Shown here in pieces: positions 1 to 7,269 of a stretch of 64,000 bases of DNA (its first letter is position 1; every line of letters starts with the position of its first letter). Source of the DNA: CAYMMX01 sp964391675 (GTDB taxonomy: Bacteria; Cyanobacteriota; Vampirovibrionia; Gastranaerophilales; Gastranaerophilaceae); NCBI GenBank assembly GCA_964391675.1, contig CAYMMX010000007.1:13545-77544 (forward strand), given 5' to 3'. The notes below the pieces were generated by a model. It did not search any database. It was given only the letters and a program-made list of their open reading frames with translations, and was not told where the DNA came from. The position numbers and the translations under genes are program-made.

Positions 1-514
1 TATTTACTGCATTAAAATAATAAGGATCATCTTTTGGAGTAATTTTTCTATCCGATGAATCAGTGTTGTCTAATTGTTTATTTAAATCTATATATTTATT
101 ATTTTTTCTCATATACCAGCTATACATGACAACAGAAAACGGAACCTCTGCGTTCAACTGAAACCAAACACCATTAACTCCGGGTGAATTAACTAAAGAG
201 GCATAAGTCATAGTATTAATTTGCTTTAAAAATTCGGAGTTATAAGAAAAATTATATAATTTTGATGTATCATAATTTAGAAATATATATTCAGAATACA
301 GATTTAAATTATTTTCAGCAGATTCAATAATTTTATCAATTTCACATAGTGCTTGCCTGGTTTTAACTATGTATGAAAAGTTATTTTGATTTGTCTCCGA
401 TACAATATTTATACAGTTGAAGATAAAACGAAATAATCCTAAAAATAATAAAACAACTAATATATATAGGATAGAGTTTAAATATGAAGAGCTTTTATTC
501 CTTTTAGAAAACAA
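1..514 (-). CDS. Cache-like extracytoplasmic sensor protein, C-terminus cut by window edge
   Basis: This reading frame stays open from 514 to the window edge, giving the first 171 residues of a longer protein. The start is a TTG at 514-512: an in-frame TAA lies directly upstream (517-515), and AAAGGA sits about 8 nt before the TTG. Residues 11-33 form one hydrophobic membrane segment, followed by an extracytoplasmic-looking region containing NGVWFQL (residues 114-120) and ITPKDDPYYF (158-167). These resemble the end of a dCache sensor domain, as found in histidine kinases, diguanylate cyclases and chemoreceptors. The output domain lies outside the window, so its activity cannot be named. It begins 22 nt after the response-regulator gene, so the two probably form a two-component operon. 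Cache assignment is inference from motif appearance. Confidence 0.6.
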   Translation of the reverse strand, partial: MFSKRNKSSSYLNSILYILVVLLFLGLFRFIFNCINIVSETNQNNFSYIVKTRQALCEIDKIIESAENNLNLYSEYIFLNYDTSKLYNFSYNSEFLKQINTMTYASLVNSPGVNGVWFQLNAEVPFSVVMYSWYMRKNNKYIDLNKQLDNTDSSDRKITPKDDPYYFNAVN

Positions 515-536
515 TTAATAATTCCTTTAAATTGAA

Positions 537-938
537 TTATATAGTTTCAATTAAACCAAAATCAGTTAAAACTTTTAACAGTTTAGTTTTGTGTATCGGC
601 TTTATTAAATAAGACTCGCATTGCTCTCTGAAAGCTTCACGAATATTTTCACTATCATCAAGTGCTGTAGTCATAATAATTTTTACACTTTTATCGCCTA
701 ATATATCCTTGTTTTTTTCGATGTTTCTTATTTCTTTGAGTACTTCTTTTCCGTTCATTTCAGGCATCATAATATCAAGACATATAACTTCATATGGTGA
801 TTCTTCAGCTAAAGCTTGTTTAAAGGCAAATAATGCCTCTTTACCATCTACTGCAACATGGCATTCGCCATAAGTAGAAAGTATAGACTGCAGAATTCTT
901 CTACTAAAAAAATCATCATCAACAATTAAACTTTTCAT
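537..938 (-). CDS. Single-domain response regulator (CheY-like receiver)
   Basis: A 133-residue stand-alone receiver domain. Visible signature residues are the acidic cluster D7-D8-D9, the phosphoacceptor D55 in VICLDIMMPEMNG, the switch Thr at 90/91 in IIMTTA, and K113-P114 in YLIKPI. There is no output domain, so it should act by protein-protein contact as a CheY/Spo0F-type phosphorelay intermediate. SD-like TTAGGAG precedes the ATG. It is the first gene of a probable pair with the membrane sensor that starts 22 nt downstream, which suggests that protein is a partner. Receiver assignment is secure; the pathway is unknown. Confidence 0.93.
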   Translation of the reverse strand: MKSLIVDDDFFSRRILQSILSTYGECHVAVDGKEALFAFKQALAEESPYEVICLDIMMPEMNGKEVLKEIRNIEKNKDILGDKSVKIIMTTALDDSENIREAFREQCESYLIKPIHKTKLLKVLTDFGLIETI

Positions 939-961
939 ACATTCTCCTAATTAAATATTTC

Positions 962-990
962 ACTATATATTTCATATTCTAGCATATCAA
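962..990 (-). promoter_or_regulatory. Sigma-70-like promoter of the response regulator gene
   Basis: On the minus strand TTGATA (990-985) is separated by 17 bp from TATAGT (967-962), about 20 nt before the response-regulator start codon. Spacing and both hexamers fit a housekeeping promoter. No operator is seen. Confidence 0.55.
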
Positions 991-1070
991 AAATAACTAT
1001 ACAATTATTAAATAAAATATTAATATAAGATAATTCTTCATTTAACAGCAATAACAGGAAATAATATTTT

Positions 1071-1240
1071 GGGAACGACGAGACTGTCTTGCTCGTTTGC
1101 GTTAAACGTGTCTACGGTTTTTCTTTCCACAGACTTTGCTTGCTCCAAAGAAAAAACCTTCGCACTCCGCTCACTCGCGTTCGAACCCTATACAAGGTTC
1201 CACCTTGTGAAGTTCTCGCCTCGTTTATTCACAGACTAAC
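1071..1240. repeat. GC-richer, hairpin-bearing segment flanked by a 12-bp copy of the tRNA-Asp 3' end
   Basis: This segment is visibly richer in G+C than its surroundings. It begins with GGGAACGACGAG (1071-1082), an exact copy of bases inside the 3' half of tRNA-Asp (1286-1297). It contains a long imperfect hairpin pairing 1116-1126 with 1147-1158, and a short perfect one (ACAAGGT at 1192-1198 with ACCTTGT at 1202-1208). An open frame of 63 codons crosses it but has no SD and unusual composition, so I do not call it a gene. It may be a small mobile or att-like remnant at the tRNA. The rest of the 939-1240 gap holds only the response-regulator promoter. Confidence 0.45.
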
Positions 1241-1278
1241 AAAACAGAAGAGACCTAAGAATAGGTCTCTTCTGTTTT
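1241..1278. terminator. Strong intrinsic terminator after tRNA-Asp
   Basis: A perfect 17-bp inverted repeat (arms 1241-1257 and 1262-1278) encloses a 4-nt loop. It has A-runs and T-runs at both ends, so it could stop transcription in either direction. It lies 3 nt beyond the encoded CCA end of the minus-strand tRNA, which makes it the natural terminator of that transcript. Confidence 0.85.
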
Positions 1279-1281
1279 AAA

Positions 1282-1358
1282 TGGCGGGAACGACGAGGCT
1301 CGAACTCGCGACCTCATGCGTGACAGGCATGCGCTCTAACCAACTGAGCTACGCTCCC
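1282..1358 (-). tRNA. tRNA-Asp (anticodon GTC), CCA encoded
   Basis: A 77-nt cloverleaf on the minus strand. The acceptor stem GGGAGCG pairs with CGTTCCC with one G-U pair. The D-arm contains AGCTCAGTTGGTTAGAGC, the anticodon loop reads CTGTCAC, giving GTC for aspartate, and the T-arm contains GTTCGAGCC. The 3' CCA is encoded. It is followed immediately by a strong hairpin terminator. No other tRNA is adjacent. Confidence 0.97.
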
Positions 1359-1433
1359 ATAAATATTACATTTATGAATTTAATACGCTGTAAAACGTAC
1401 TCCCAAGCGGTTAAGAATATTATACTAAATCAA

Positions 1434-1484
1434 TTTTAATTTGCAATAGGAAATATATTATACACATCCTATTGCAAATTAAAA
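1434..1484. terminator. 18-bp inverted repeat downstream of the TM1266-like gene
   Basis: Arms 1434-1451 and 1467-1484 are perfectly complementary over 18 bp with a 15-nt loop. The repeat starts 8 nt after the stop codon of the minus-strand gene ending at 1492. There is no long T-run beyond the stem other than AT-rich bases within it, so it may terminate or stabilise the 3' end. Confidence 0.55.
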
Positions 1485-1491
1485 TTATAAT

Positions 1492-1737
1492 CTATTTAAA
1501 ATACATTAATTGAAGTTCGATACCATTAACTTTTTTTAATTCATCTTGAAGTTTTATCGCTTCATCATCGTTTATAATTTCTAAAAGAATAATTCCATTA
1601 TGAGCACATAATTTATCTGAAACTTCATGAAGTCCCAGTCTTGTTTTAATAATACAACCAAAGTCTGTTAATACTTTTTGCAATTCTGTTGCAGTTTCTA
1701 ATCTATTGTCTAGTCTAATACCTATAATTGTAGTCAT
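1492..1737 (-). CDS. TM1266-family ACT-like small regulator
   Basis: An 81-residue ACT/ferredoxin-fold-like protein with the pattern of the TM1266 family, annotated elsewhere as putative iron-only hydrogenase system regulator: a first strand TIIGIRLDNR, a helix with ATELQKVLTDFG, then IIKTRLGLHEV, a strand GIILLEIIND and a C-terminal helix and strand. I place the start at the ATG at 1737, because AAGGAGG lies 5 nt upstream; a longer frame from 1761 lacks a matching SD. Family members often sit near HydEFG maturases, but no hydrogenase gene is in this window, so the target is unknown. A hairpin follows the stop codon. Confidence 0.72.
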   Translation of the reverse strand: MTTIIGIRLDNRLETATELQKVLTDFGCIIKTRLGLHEVSDKLCAHNGIILLEIINDDEAIKLQDELKKVNGIELQLMYFK

Positions 1738-1783
1738 AAGTCCCTCCTTTATTATAAACATTAATTGATATTTGATAATACCA

Positions 1784-1822
1784 TAAAAAAATAATACTCA
1801 TATTACACATATGAGTATTATT
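1784..1822 (-). terminator. Intrinsic terminator of the 1847-2164 gene
   Basis: A 13-bp inverted repeat (arms 1790-1802 and 1810-1822) with a 7-nt loop is followed on the minus strand by a run of T residues. It lies about 25 nt past the stop codon of the minus-strand gene at 1847, a canonical rho-independent terminator. Confidence 0.8.
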
Positions 1823-1846
1823 TACAAAAATTATTGACAGTCAAGG

Positions 1847-2164
1847 TTATGCAATATCTTCTTCACTGTCATTGGCTTGAAGCTGTTTTTTCTTTAAGTT
1901 GTGCATAACTGCATCAACAAGTAACTCATAAGATTTCATATTTTCAACACTCGGCGAAAATTCTTTTATGAGTGATTCTCTGACCATTGCTTCCAGCCTA
2001 TTATTGTCAGAATTTGTCTTCTTTGAATCATCGGAGCACAACATGTTAATGTACTCTGAATTAATTTTATAGTCCTGCATTTGGCTAAACATAAGCCATT
2101 TTAGTTTTGGACTGACTTGTTGTAATTTTTGTACAATTTTTAAATTTTTAAATTTGTTTAACAT
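1847..2164 (-). CDS. Hypothetical protein, 105 aa
   Basis: I do not recognise this protein. It is 105 residues long, with a basic N-terminal third (KFKNLKIVQKLQQVSPKLK), a polar middle rich in Ser, Asn and Asp, a predicted helix around ESLIKEFSPSVENMKSYELLVDAVMHNLKKK, and an acidic tail. It has no signal peptide or membrane segment, so it is probably cytoplasmic. GAGG 7 nt before the ATG supports the start. A clear terminator follows, and a gap of about 160 bp separates it from glyS upstream, so it is likely transcribed alone. Confidence 0.75.
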   Translation of the reverse strand: MLNKFKNLKIVQKLQQVSPKLKWLMFSQMQDYKINSEYINMLCSDDSKKTNSDNNRLEAMVRESLIKEFSPSVENMKSYELLVDAVMHNLKKKQLQANDSEEDIA

Positions 2165-2321
2165 GCCTACCTCAAATGAATTTATTATAGTAAATGTGTT
2201 TTTTGTTTCTTACACTACTATAAAGTAAGCTAAAAAAAATAATTTACTAAATTTAATGTAATGTTTACAAAACTTAAATAATATGTAAAACACACTATTT
2301 AATGCATTTTAGCATATTTTT

Positions 2322-4328
2322 TTATATTTGTAAAGCAGAAAAATCTGCAATTAATTTGTATTTTTTGTTAAGCATGGAAAGCATGGTCAAGCGATTATTC
2401 TTAATGCTTTCATTTTCATCCATGACTAAAACATCTTCAAAAAATTTCTCAACATAAATATTTGTTTCTTTTAACCCTGCAAAAAGAAGTTCATACGTAG
2501 TATCTTTTATATGTTTTATGCTTTCATAAAGATTAATTTCTGCATCACATGTAAACAGACTTGGATTTACTTGCCCATCAAAGTCGTTTTTTAAAATTCT
2601 GCTTATTCGGTTAGAACTTTCAGCTAATCTGTTAAAGTCAGAAAAATTGATTAATTCAGATAAAAATCTTACTCTTTGAACAAAATCACACAAATCAGTT
2701 AACGGATTCTTATTTTTTATGCATGCTTCAAGTACGTCTTTTCTGTAATTTTCAGACAGAAAAATAATTAGCCTCTGTATGAAAAATTCTTCAATTTGAT
2801 TTGTTACATCAGATTTTATAGGCAAAAGATCAACAGAACTTTTTATTAAATCAGATAAATCAATATTTAAATATTTAGTAATTATTGTTTTTATAATACC
2901 AAGAGCAGCACGTCTAACTCCCAAGGGATCTGATGAACCCGTTGGTTTTTTACCGTCAACAAAAACTGCACAAATAGTATCAATTTTATCAGCAATACCT
3001 ACAATTTGACCTTCAATCCCTTCAGCAAGCTCACTTTCAGAACTTAACGGGAAATAATGTTCTTTTATACCTTGAGCTACTCTTGAATCCTCTCCACTGT
3101 TTTTAGCATAATCTGCTCCTATAAATCCCTGTAACTCTGTAAACTCAAAAACTAAACTTGTCGTTAAGTCAGCCTTGCATAATAATGCAGTTCGCTCGAT
3201 AGTTGGAGATTTTTCTCCAAGTCTGTCAGAAATAATTTTTGAAAGTTTTATTATTCTTTGTGTTTTGTCATAAACGGAACCCATTCCTTTTTGAAAGGTT
3301 ATACCTTTTAGGGCGTCAACATAGTTATCAAAAGGTTTTTTAGTATCTTCATTAAAAAAGAATATTGCATCATCTAAGCGTGCCACAATAACTCTTTCAT
3401 TGCCGGCTTTAATGTTTGAAAAATCATCTCCAACATAATTTGCAATTGTAATAAATTTGTTTAGTAATTCGTTATCTTTATAAAGTGCAAAATATCTCTG
3501 GTGAGAAGCCATTACTGTAACAGTTACATTCTCAGGTATATTTAAATACTTTTCATCGAAATCACAAATAACAGGTATCGGATATTCAGTTAAGAATGTA
3601 ACTTCATCTAATAAATCATCATTATATCTTACTTCAGCATCGAATTTATCTGCGGTCCTTTTCGACGAATCGACTATAATTTTTTTTCTTTCATTTTGGT
3701 CGACAATCACATGAGCTTTTCTTAATTTTTCAACATATTCAACAGAATTTGAAATTTCAATATTTCGTTCAGAAAAACGGTGTCCTCTGGAAATTTTAGA
3801 TGATTTCACACCAATAATTTCTATAGGAATTTGTCTATTGTCCAGAAGAGAAACAATCCAACGTATAGGTCTGGAGAATTTTTCGTCGTAAGATGCCCAT
3901 CTCATAAAATGTGAACCTTGTAATTTAAGAACCAATTGTGGAACATTTTCCTGCAAAATTTCTGAGGTTAATTTCCCTTTTGAGAATATTTTTGCGTGCA
4001 AATAATTATCTTTTAAAAATAAATTATTTGCCGTTACTCCGAATTTATTTCCAAAACCAAGTCCGGCTTTGGTTAAATTACCCTCTTCATCATATGCGAT
4101 ATTTTTAATAGGGCCTTTAACAATTTTTTCGTCATCAGGTTGTCTGTCAGAAAGCCCGTTTAAAATTACAGCTAATCTGCGGGGAGTTGCCAATACTTCG
4201 ACTACATCATATTTAATTTTATTGTTATCCAAAAAATTTTCAAAAATTTCTTTTAATTGATTTATGGCTTGGACAATAAATTTATATGGTAATTCTTCTG
4301 TTCCAATTTCTAATAAATATCTACTCAT
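2322..4328 (-). CDS. glyS: Glycine--tRNA ligase beta subunit
   Basis: The 668-residue beta subunit of the bacterial alpha2-beta2 glycyl-tRNA synthetase, which charges tRNA-Gly and handles tRNA binding while the alpha subunit (glyQ) holds the aminoacylation core. The N-terminus LLEIGTEELPYKF is the family signature, and RRLAVIL, FMRWASYDEKFSRPIRWIVSLL and GSSDPLGVRRAALGIIK are further conserved blocks. The frame is open for 39 codons upstream, but I start at the ATG at 4328 because AAGGG lies just before it and the signature begins at residue 4. glyQ is not adjacent, so the two subunits are encoded apart. Length is normal for the family. Confidence 0.96.
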   Translation of the reverse strand: MSRYLLEIGTEELPYKFIVQAINQLKEIFENFLDNNKIKYDVVEVLATPRRLAVILNGLSDRQPDDEKIVKGPIKNIAYDEEGNLTKAGLGFGNKFGVTANNLFLKDNYLHAKIFSKGKLTSEILQENVPQLVLKLQGSHFMRWASYDEKFSRPIRWIVSLLDNRQIPIEIIGVKSSKISRGHRFSERNIEISNSVEYVEKLRKAHVIVDQNERKKIIVDSSKRTADKFDAEVRYNDDLLDEVTFLTEYPIPVICDFDEKYLNIPENVTVTVMASHQRYFALYKDNELLNKFITIANYVGDDFSNIKAGNERVIVARLDDAIFFFNEDTKKPFDNYVDALKGITFQKGMGSVYDKTQRIIKLSKIISDRLGEKSPTIERTALLCKADLTTSLVFEFTELQGFIGADYAKNSGEDSRVAQGIKEHYFPLSSESELAEGIEGQIVGIADKIDTICAVFVDGKKPTGSSDPLGVRRAALGIIKTIITKYLNIDLSDLIKSSVDLLPIKSDVTNQIEEFFIQRLIIFLSENYRKDVLEACIKNKNPLTDLCDFVQRVRFLSELINFSDFNRLAESSNRISRILKNDFDGQVNPSLFTCDAEINLYESIKHIKDTTYELLFAGLKETNIYVEKFFEDVLVMDENESIKNNRLTMLSMLNKKYKLIADFSALQI

Positions 4329-4433
4329 TTTATGCCCTTTTAATATTCTAGTGTATAAAAATTGTAGTTCAAACAAGTCATTATGTAAAGAAAACACCAA
4401 ACTCCTTGCACAAAAAATATCATAACAATTTAA

Positions 4434-4457
4434 AAAAGCACCCATAAGGGTGCTTTT
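4434..4457 (-). terminator. Intrinsic terminator of the 4544-5062 gene
   Basis: AAAAGCACCC (4434-4443) and GGGTGCTTTT (4448-4457) form a 10-bp stem with a 4-nt loop, continuing into a T-run on the minus strand. It lies between the minus-strand gene ending at 4544 and glyS, so it isolates glyS from its upstream neighbour. Confidence 0.85.
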
Positions 4458-4543
4458 GAGGTTATTTGGTTATGAGGTTAGGATTAATTCCAAATTTACT
4501 CTATTAATAATTTATTATATTAAAATAATTTATATTTAAATAA

Positions 4544-5062
4544 TTATGCTACGTATTGAGGGGCTGCTTTTTTGGCAGCATCATCTTCTGCTTTTGTTAC
4601 TTGTTCTTGTTCGGCATCCAACATTTTAAGTTGTGTTTGTAACCTTGCAGTTTCTTGTTCAATGCGTTTTTCTTCAAGATTTAATAATCTGGTTTCAGTA
4701 TCACTTGCAGCTTTACGCTCTTGATCATATAAACCTTTGAATATCATATCTCTATATTGTCCTTGTAATTCAGCAGGAACCTGAGCTACAGAGGCTTGAT
4801 TCATTGCCATAAATGGACCAAATTTTTCATTTGCACCTGCATATGCCATTTGACGTGAATAATTAAGAAAGTTAGACATCCTATTAAATAAAGAAGGAGC
4901 TACGCTTACCATATCTTGTGCTGTTATATTACCATCAGCTATTGCCGCAGCATAACTTTGAAGATCCATCATCTTTTGATTTAATTGCAATAACTTAAAG
5001 TTTATTGAATTCTTCAAAGATATTATTTGCTGACGTCTTAGTGAAAAAATCAGTAATGACAT
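4544..5062 (-). CDS. Hypothetical coiled-coil protein, 172 aa
   Basis: I do not recognise a named family. The N-terminal half is helical with a repeated polar/hydrophobic pattern. The C-terminal third (residues about 120-165) is a strong charged coiled coil containing ETRLLNLEEKRIEQETARLQ, ending in an Ala/Lys-rich tail. There is no cleavable signal peptide or membrane helix; the hydrophobic first 8 residues are too short to export it convincingly. TAGGAG lies upstream of the ATG. It is monocistronic, with its own downstream terminator. An assembly or secreted-filament role is conceivable from the helix-rich build but is not supported directly. Confidence 0.72.
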   Translation of the reverse strand: MSLLIFSLRRQQIISLKNSINFKLLQLNQKMMDLQSYAAAIADGNITAQDMVSVAPSLFNRMSNFLNYSRQMAYAGANEKFGPFMAMNQASVAQVPAELQGQYRDMIFKGLYDQERKAASDTETRLLNLEEKRIEQETARLQTQLKMLDAEQEQVTKAEDDAAKKAAPQYVA

Positions 5063-5230
5063 TTCCTAAACTCCTACCAAAATTAATTTAACTAACCATT
5101 TAACCTTACTCTTATATAAACACTTTTATAATTTAAAAATTGCTTAATTTGTTAATTTTATGTAACAAAATCTTAACAATTCAGCTAAAATTCAACAATA
5201 TCAATATGTTATAAAGATACAAATAAAAAG

Positions 5231-5890
5231 TTATAAGTTAGAACTTTCAACTACTTTATCAATTAAGCCATATTCAACAGCTTCTTTTGCTGATAAATAA
5301 TAGTCTCTTTCAGTATCTTCTTTAATTCTTTCTATTGGTTGACCTGAGTGCTCTGCAAGTAAATTATTCAACATATTTTTCATTCTTAATATTTCTTTGG
5401 CTTCGATTTCAATATCAGTAGCTTGACCTTTTGCGCCTCCAAGAGGTTGGTGAATCATGATTCTTGCGCTTGGAAGAGCCATTCTTTTACCCTTTGTCCC
5501 TGCAGAAAGCAAGAAAGCACCCATACTTGCTGCTTCCCCTATACAAATTGTAGAAACCTCTGCTTTTATTAATTTCATGGTATCAAATATAGCCATTCCA
5601 GCGGTAATAACACCACCGGGGCTATTAATATAAAGCATTATGTCTTTTTCCGGATTTTCACTATCGAGTAGTAATAATTGAGCTACTATTGAATTGGCCA
5701 TTTCATCATCAATTTCATCTCCTAAAAAAATGATTCTTTCTCTTAATAATCTTGAAAAAATATCAAATGAACGCTCACCCTTGGAAGAAGCCTCAATTAC
5801 TGTTGGTACATAACTTATAATCTTATTATAATCAGATTGACTAATTATGTTTTCTTGATTTGACATATTAATAACTTCGAATTTATTCAT
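5231..5890 (-). CDS. clpP: ATP-dependent Clp protease proteolytic subunit
   Basis: ClpP, the serine peptidase that forms a tetradecameric barrel and degrades unfolded substrates delivered by ClpX, ClpA or ClpC ATPases. The catalytic triad is visible: S122 in GEAASMGAFL, H147 in MIHQPLGG and D196 in TERDYYLSAKEA. The oligomerisation and substrate-binding segment YINSPGGVITAGMAIFDTM is also present. The protein has 219 residues, slightly longer than the usual 195-210 because of an N-terminal extension of about 20 residues. The ATG at 5890 has GGAG about 8 nt upstream; the internal Met at residue 9 lacks an SD. No clpX is adjacent. Confidence 0.97.
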   Translation of the reverse strand: MNKFEVINMSNQENIISQSDYNKIISYVPTVIEASSKGERSFDIFSRLLRERIIFLGDEIDDEMANSIVAQLLLLDSENPEKDIMLYINSPGGVITAGMAIFDTMKLIKAEVSTICIGEAASMGAFLLSAGTKGKRMALPSARIMIHQPLGGAKGQATDIEIEAKEILRMKNMLNNLLAEHSGQPIERIKEDTERDYYLSAKEAVEYGLIDKVVESSNL

Positions 5891-5946
5891 TACATTTCTC
5901 CAATACTAAGTGATTTACACAGCATTATACAATAAAAATAGTAAAT

Positions 5947-5976
5947 TTTACAAATGCCTGCATGCCGTAGTATAAT
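5947..5976 (+). promoter_or_regulatory. Promoter giving a probable leaderless transcript for the 5983 gene
   Basis: TTTACA (5947-5952), an 18-bp spacer and TATAAT (5971-5976) are followed by only six bases before the ATG at 5983. A start point 7 nt after the -10 would fall on the A of ATG. No SD is present. Confidence 0.6.
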
Positions 5977-5982
5977 TATATT

Positions 5983-6204
5983 ATGTATTGTATAAATTAT
6001 ACTGTATATATTGAAGATGACGATCAGTGTTTAACTTGTGATAATTATGCACGTGGAGTTTCTTGCCCACTTTTGGAAGCTCTTGGTCAAGGAGTGGTAT
6101 ATTTAGAAGACAGCTTAACCGTTACAAATTGTGGATTCTATAAAGAATTTAAAAGAACATTAACTATAGTTAGAGACGAAAAAAATAAAACAAATGGTAA
6201 ATAA
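5983..6204 (+). CDS. Small cysteine-rich protein overlapping the isocitrate dehydrogenase gene
   Basis: A 73-residue protein of no family I recognise. It carries five cysteines: C3, C16 and C19 (CLTCDNYARG), C28 (VSCPLL) and C50 (TNCGFYKEF). The CxxC-x8-C spacing could bind a metal or iron-sulfur cluster. The N-terminal third is acidic and the C-terminus basic. Its promoter TATAAT ends six bases before the ATG, so it should be translated from a leaderless mRNA. Its last 11 bases overlap the start of the downstream dehydrogenase gene, implying translational coupling and possibly a shared function. A role as redox or metal sensor is a guess only. Confidence 0.7.
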   Translation: MYCINYTVYIEDDDQCLTCDNYARGVSCPLLEALGQGVVYLEDSLTVTNCGFYKEFKRTLTIVRDEKNKTNGK

Positions 6205-7189
6205 TATAACATTAATTCCAGGAGACGGAATCGGACCTGAAATTACAGATTCAGTAATTAAAATAATTGAAAAAAGCGGTTTAAAGATAAACTGGGATAT
6301 TCAAACTGCCGGAATTACAACAATTGAAAGTGAAGGTTCACCTTTACCTGATAGAGTTATTAATTCTATAAAGAAAAATAAAATAGCTCTAAAGGCTCCT
6401 ATAACAACTCCCATTGGTAGTGGATTTCGATCTGTAAATGTAGCTTTAAGAAAAGAACTTGATTTATATGCCAGTTTAAGACCATGTAAAAACTTACCAA
6501 ATATTAAAACAAAGTTTGATAATGTTGATATAGTAATAGTTAGAGAAAATACTCAAGATTTATATGCAGGAATTGAAAGACAAGTTAATGAAAATCGAGC
6601 TGAAAGTGTTAAATTAATTACCAGAGAAGCATCAGAAAGAATTTCCGAATTTGCTTTCGACTATGCCTTAAAAAATGGACGAAAAGAAGTTTGTGCTGTT
6701 TCGAAAGCAAATATATGTAAACTTTCGGATGGTTTATTTTTGGAAAGTGTACGTAGTATTGCGGGGAAATACCCTAAAATTAAATACCGGGAGATATTAA
6801 TTGACAATTGTTGCATGCAACTAGTCCAAAAACCAGAGCAATTTGATGTTTTACTTTTAACAAATTTATACGGTGATATTGTTTCAGATTTATGTGCAGG
6901 ACTGATTGGAGGTTTAGGAGTTGCTCAAGGCGCAAATATTGGCAAAAATTGTGCAATATTTGAGGCCGTTCATGGCTCTGCTCCAGATATTGCAGGACAA
7001 AATAAAGCAAATCCTACAGCACTCATACTATCAGCAGTCGAAATGCTAAAATATATTGATAAACATGATTACGCACAAAGAATTGAAACAGCTTTATTTA
7101 AAGTATTAAATAATAATATTTTAACTGCAGATTTAGGCGGTAATACGAGCTGTTCTGACTTCACTGATGAAATTATTAAATTTTTATAA
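6194..7189 (+). CDS. NAD-dependent isocitrate dehydrogenase (IDH/IMDH family)
   Basis: A 331-residue metal-dependent beta-decarboxylating dehydrogenase that most likely oxidises isocitrate to 2-oxoglutarate. Visible features are the N-terminal PGDGIGPEI, the substrate loop S80-x-N82-x3-R86 ending in LYASLRP (R96), Y124 in ENTQDLYAG, K171 in SKAN, and metal ligands D204, D228 and D232. The cofactor segment AVHGSAPDIAGQNKANPTA has the Asp expected for NAD rather than NADP preference. The close relatives isopropylmalate and homoisocitrate dehydrogenase remain possible, but S-x-N with LRP favours isocitrate. The ATG overlaps the preceding small gene by 11 bp and has no own SD, so translation is probably coupled. 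Confidence 0.85.
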   Translation: MVNNITLIPGDGIGPEITDSVIKIIEKSGLKINWDIQTAGITTIESEGSPLPDRVINSIKKNKIALKAPITTPIGSGFRSVNVALRKELDLYASLRPCKNLPNIKTKFDNVDIVIVRENTQDLYAGIERQVNENRAESVKLITREASERISEFAFDYALKNGRKEVCAVSKANICKLSDGLFLESVRSIAGKYPKIKYREILIDNCCMQLVQKPEQFDVLLLTNLYGDIVSDLCAGLIGGLGVAQGANIGKNCAIFEAVHGSAPDIAGQNKANPTALILSAVEMLKYIDKHDYAQRIETALFKVLNNNILTADLGGNTSCSDFTDEIIKFL

Positions 7190-7211
7190 ATATAATCAAA
7201 TGATTAATTTT

Positions 7212-7239
7212 TTGATTAATATTTTTTTTTTGATAGAAT
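7212..7239 (+). promoter_or_regulatory. Promoter of fabI
   Basis: TTGATT (7212-7217) and TAGAAT (7234-7239) are 16 bp apart, about 30 nt before the fabI ATG. The spacer is a T-tract. The spacing to the start leaves a short leader with GTGAGG as SD. Confidence 0.5.
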
Positions 7240-7269
7240 TAACTTGTAATTACGAAAGTGAGGATAATT

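Noticed and set aside
1089..1280. Open frame of 63 codons, plus strand, in the GC-richer repeat
   Set aside because: No SD, runs through a terminator hairpin, Cys/Arg-rich composition unlike neighbours, and lies within the repeat segment beside tRNA-Asp.
1401..1415. Sequence resembling the D-arm of tRNA-Tyr (CCCAAGCGGTTAAG)
   Set aside because: No acceptor, anticodon or T-arm follows in order; a short chance match or a decayed fragment cannot be told apart.
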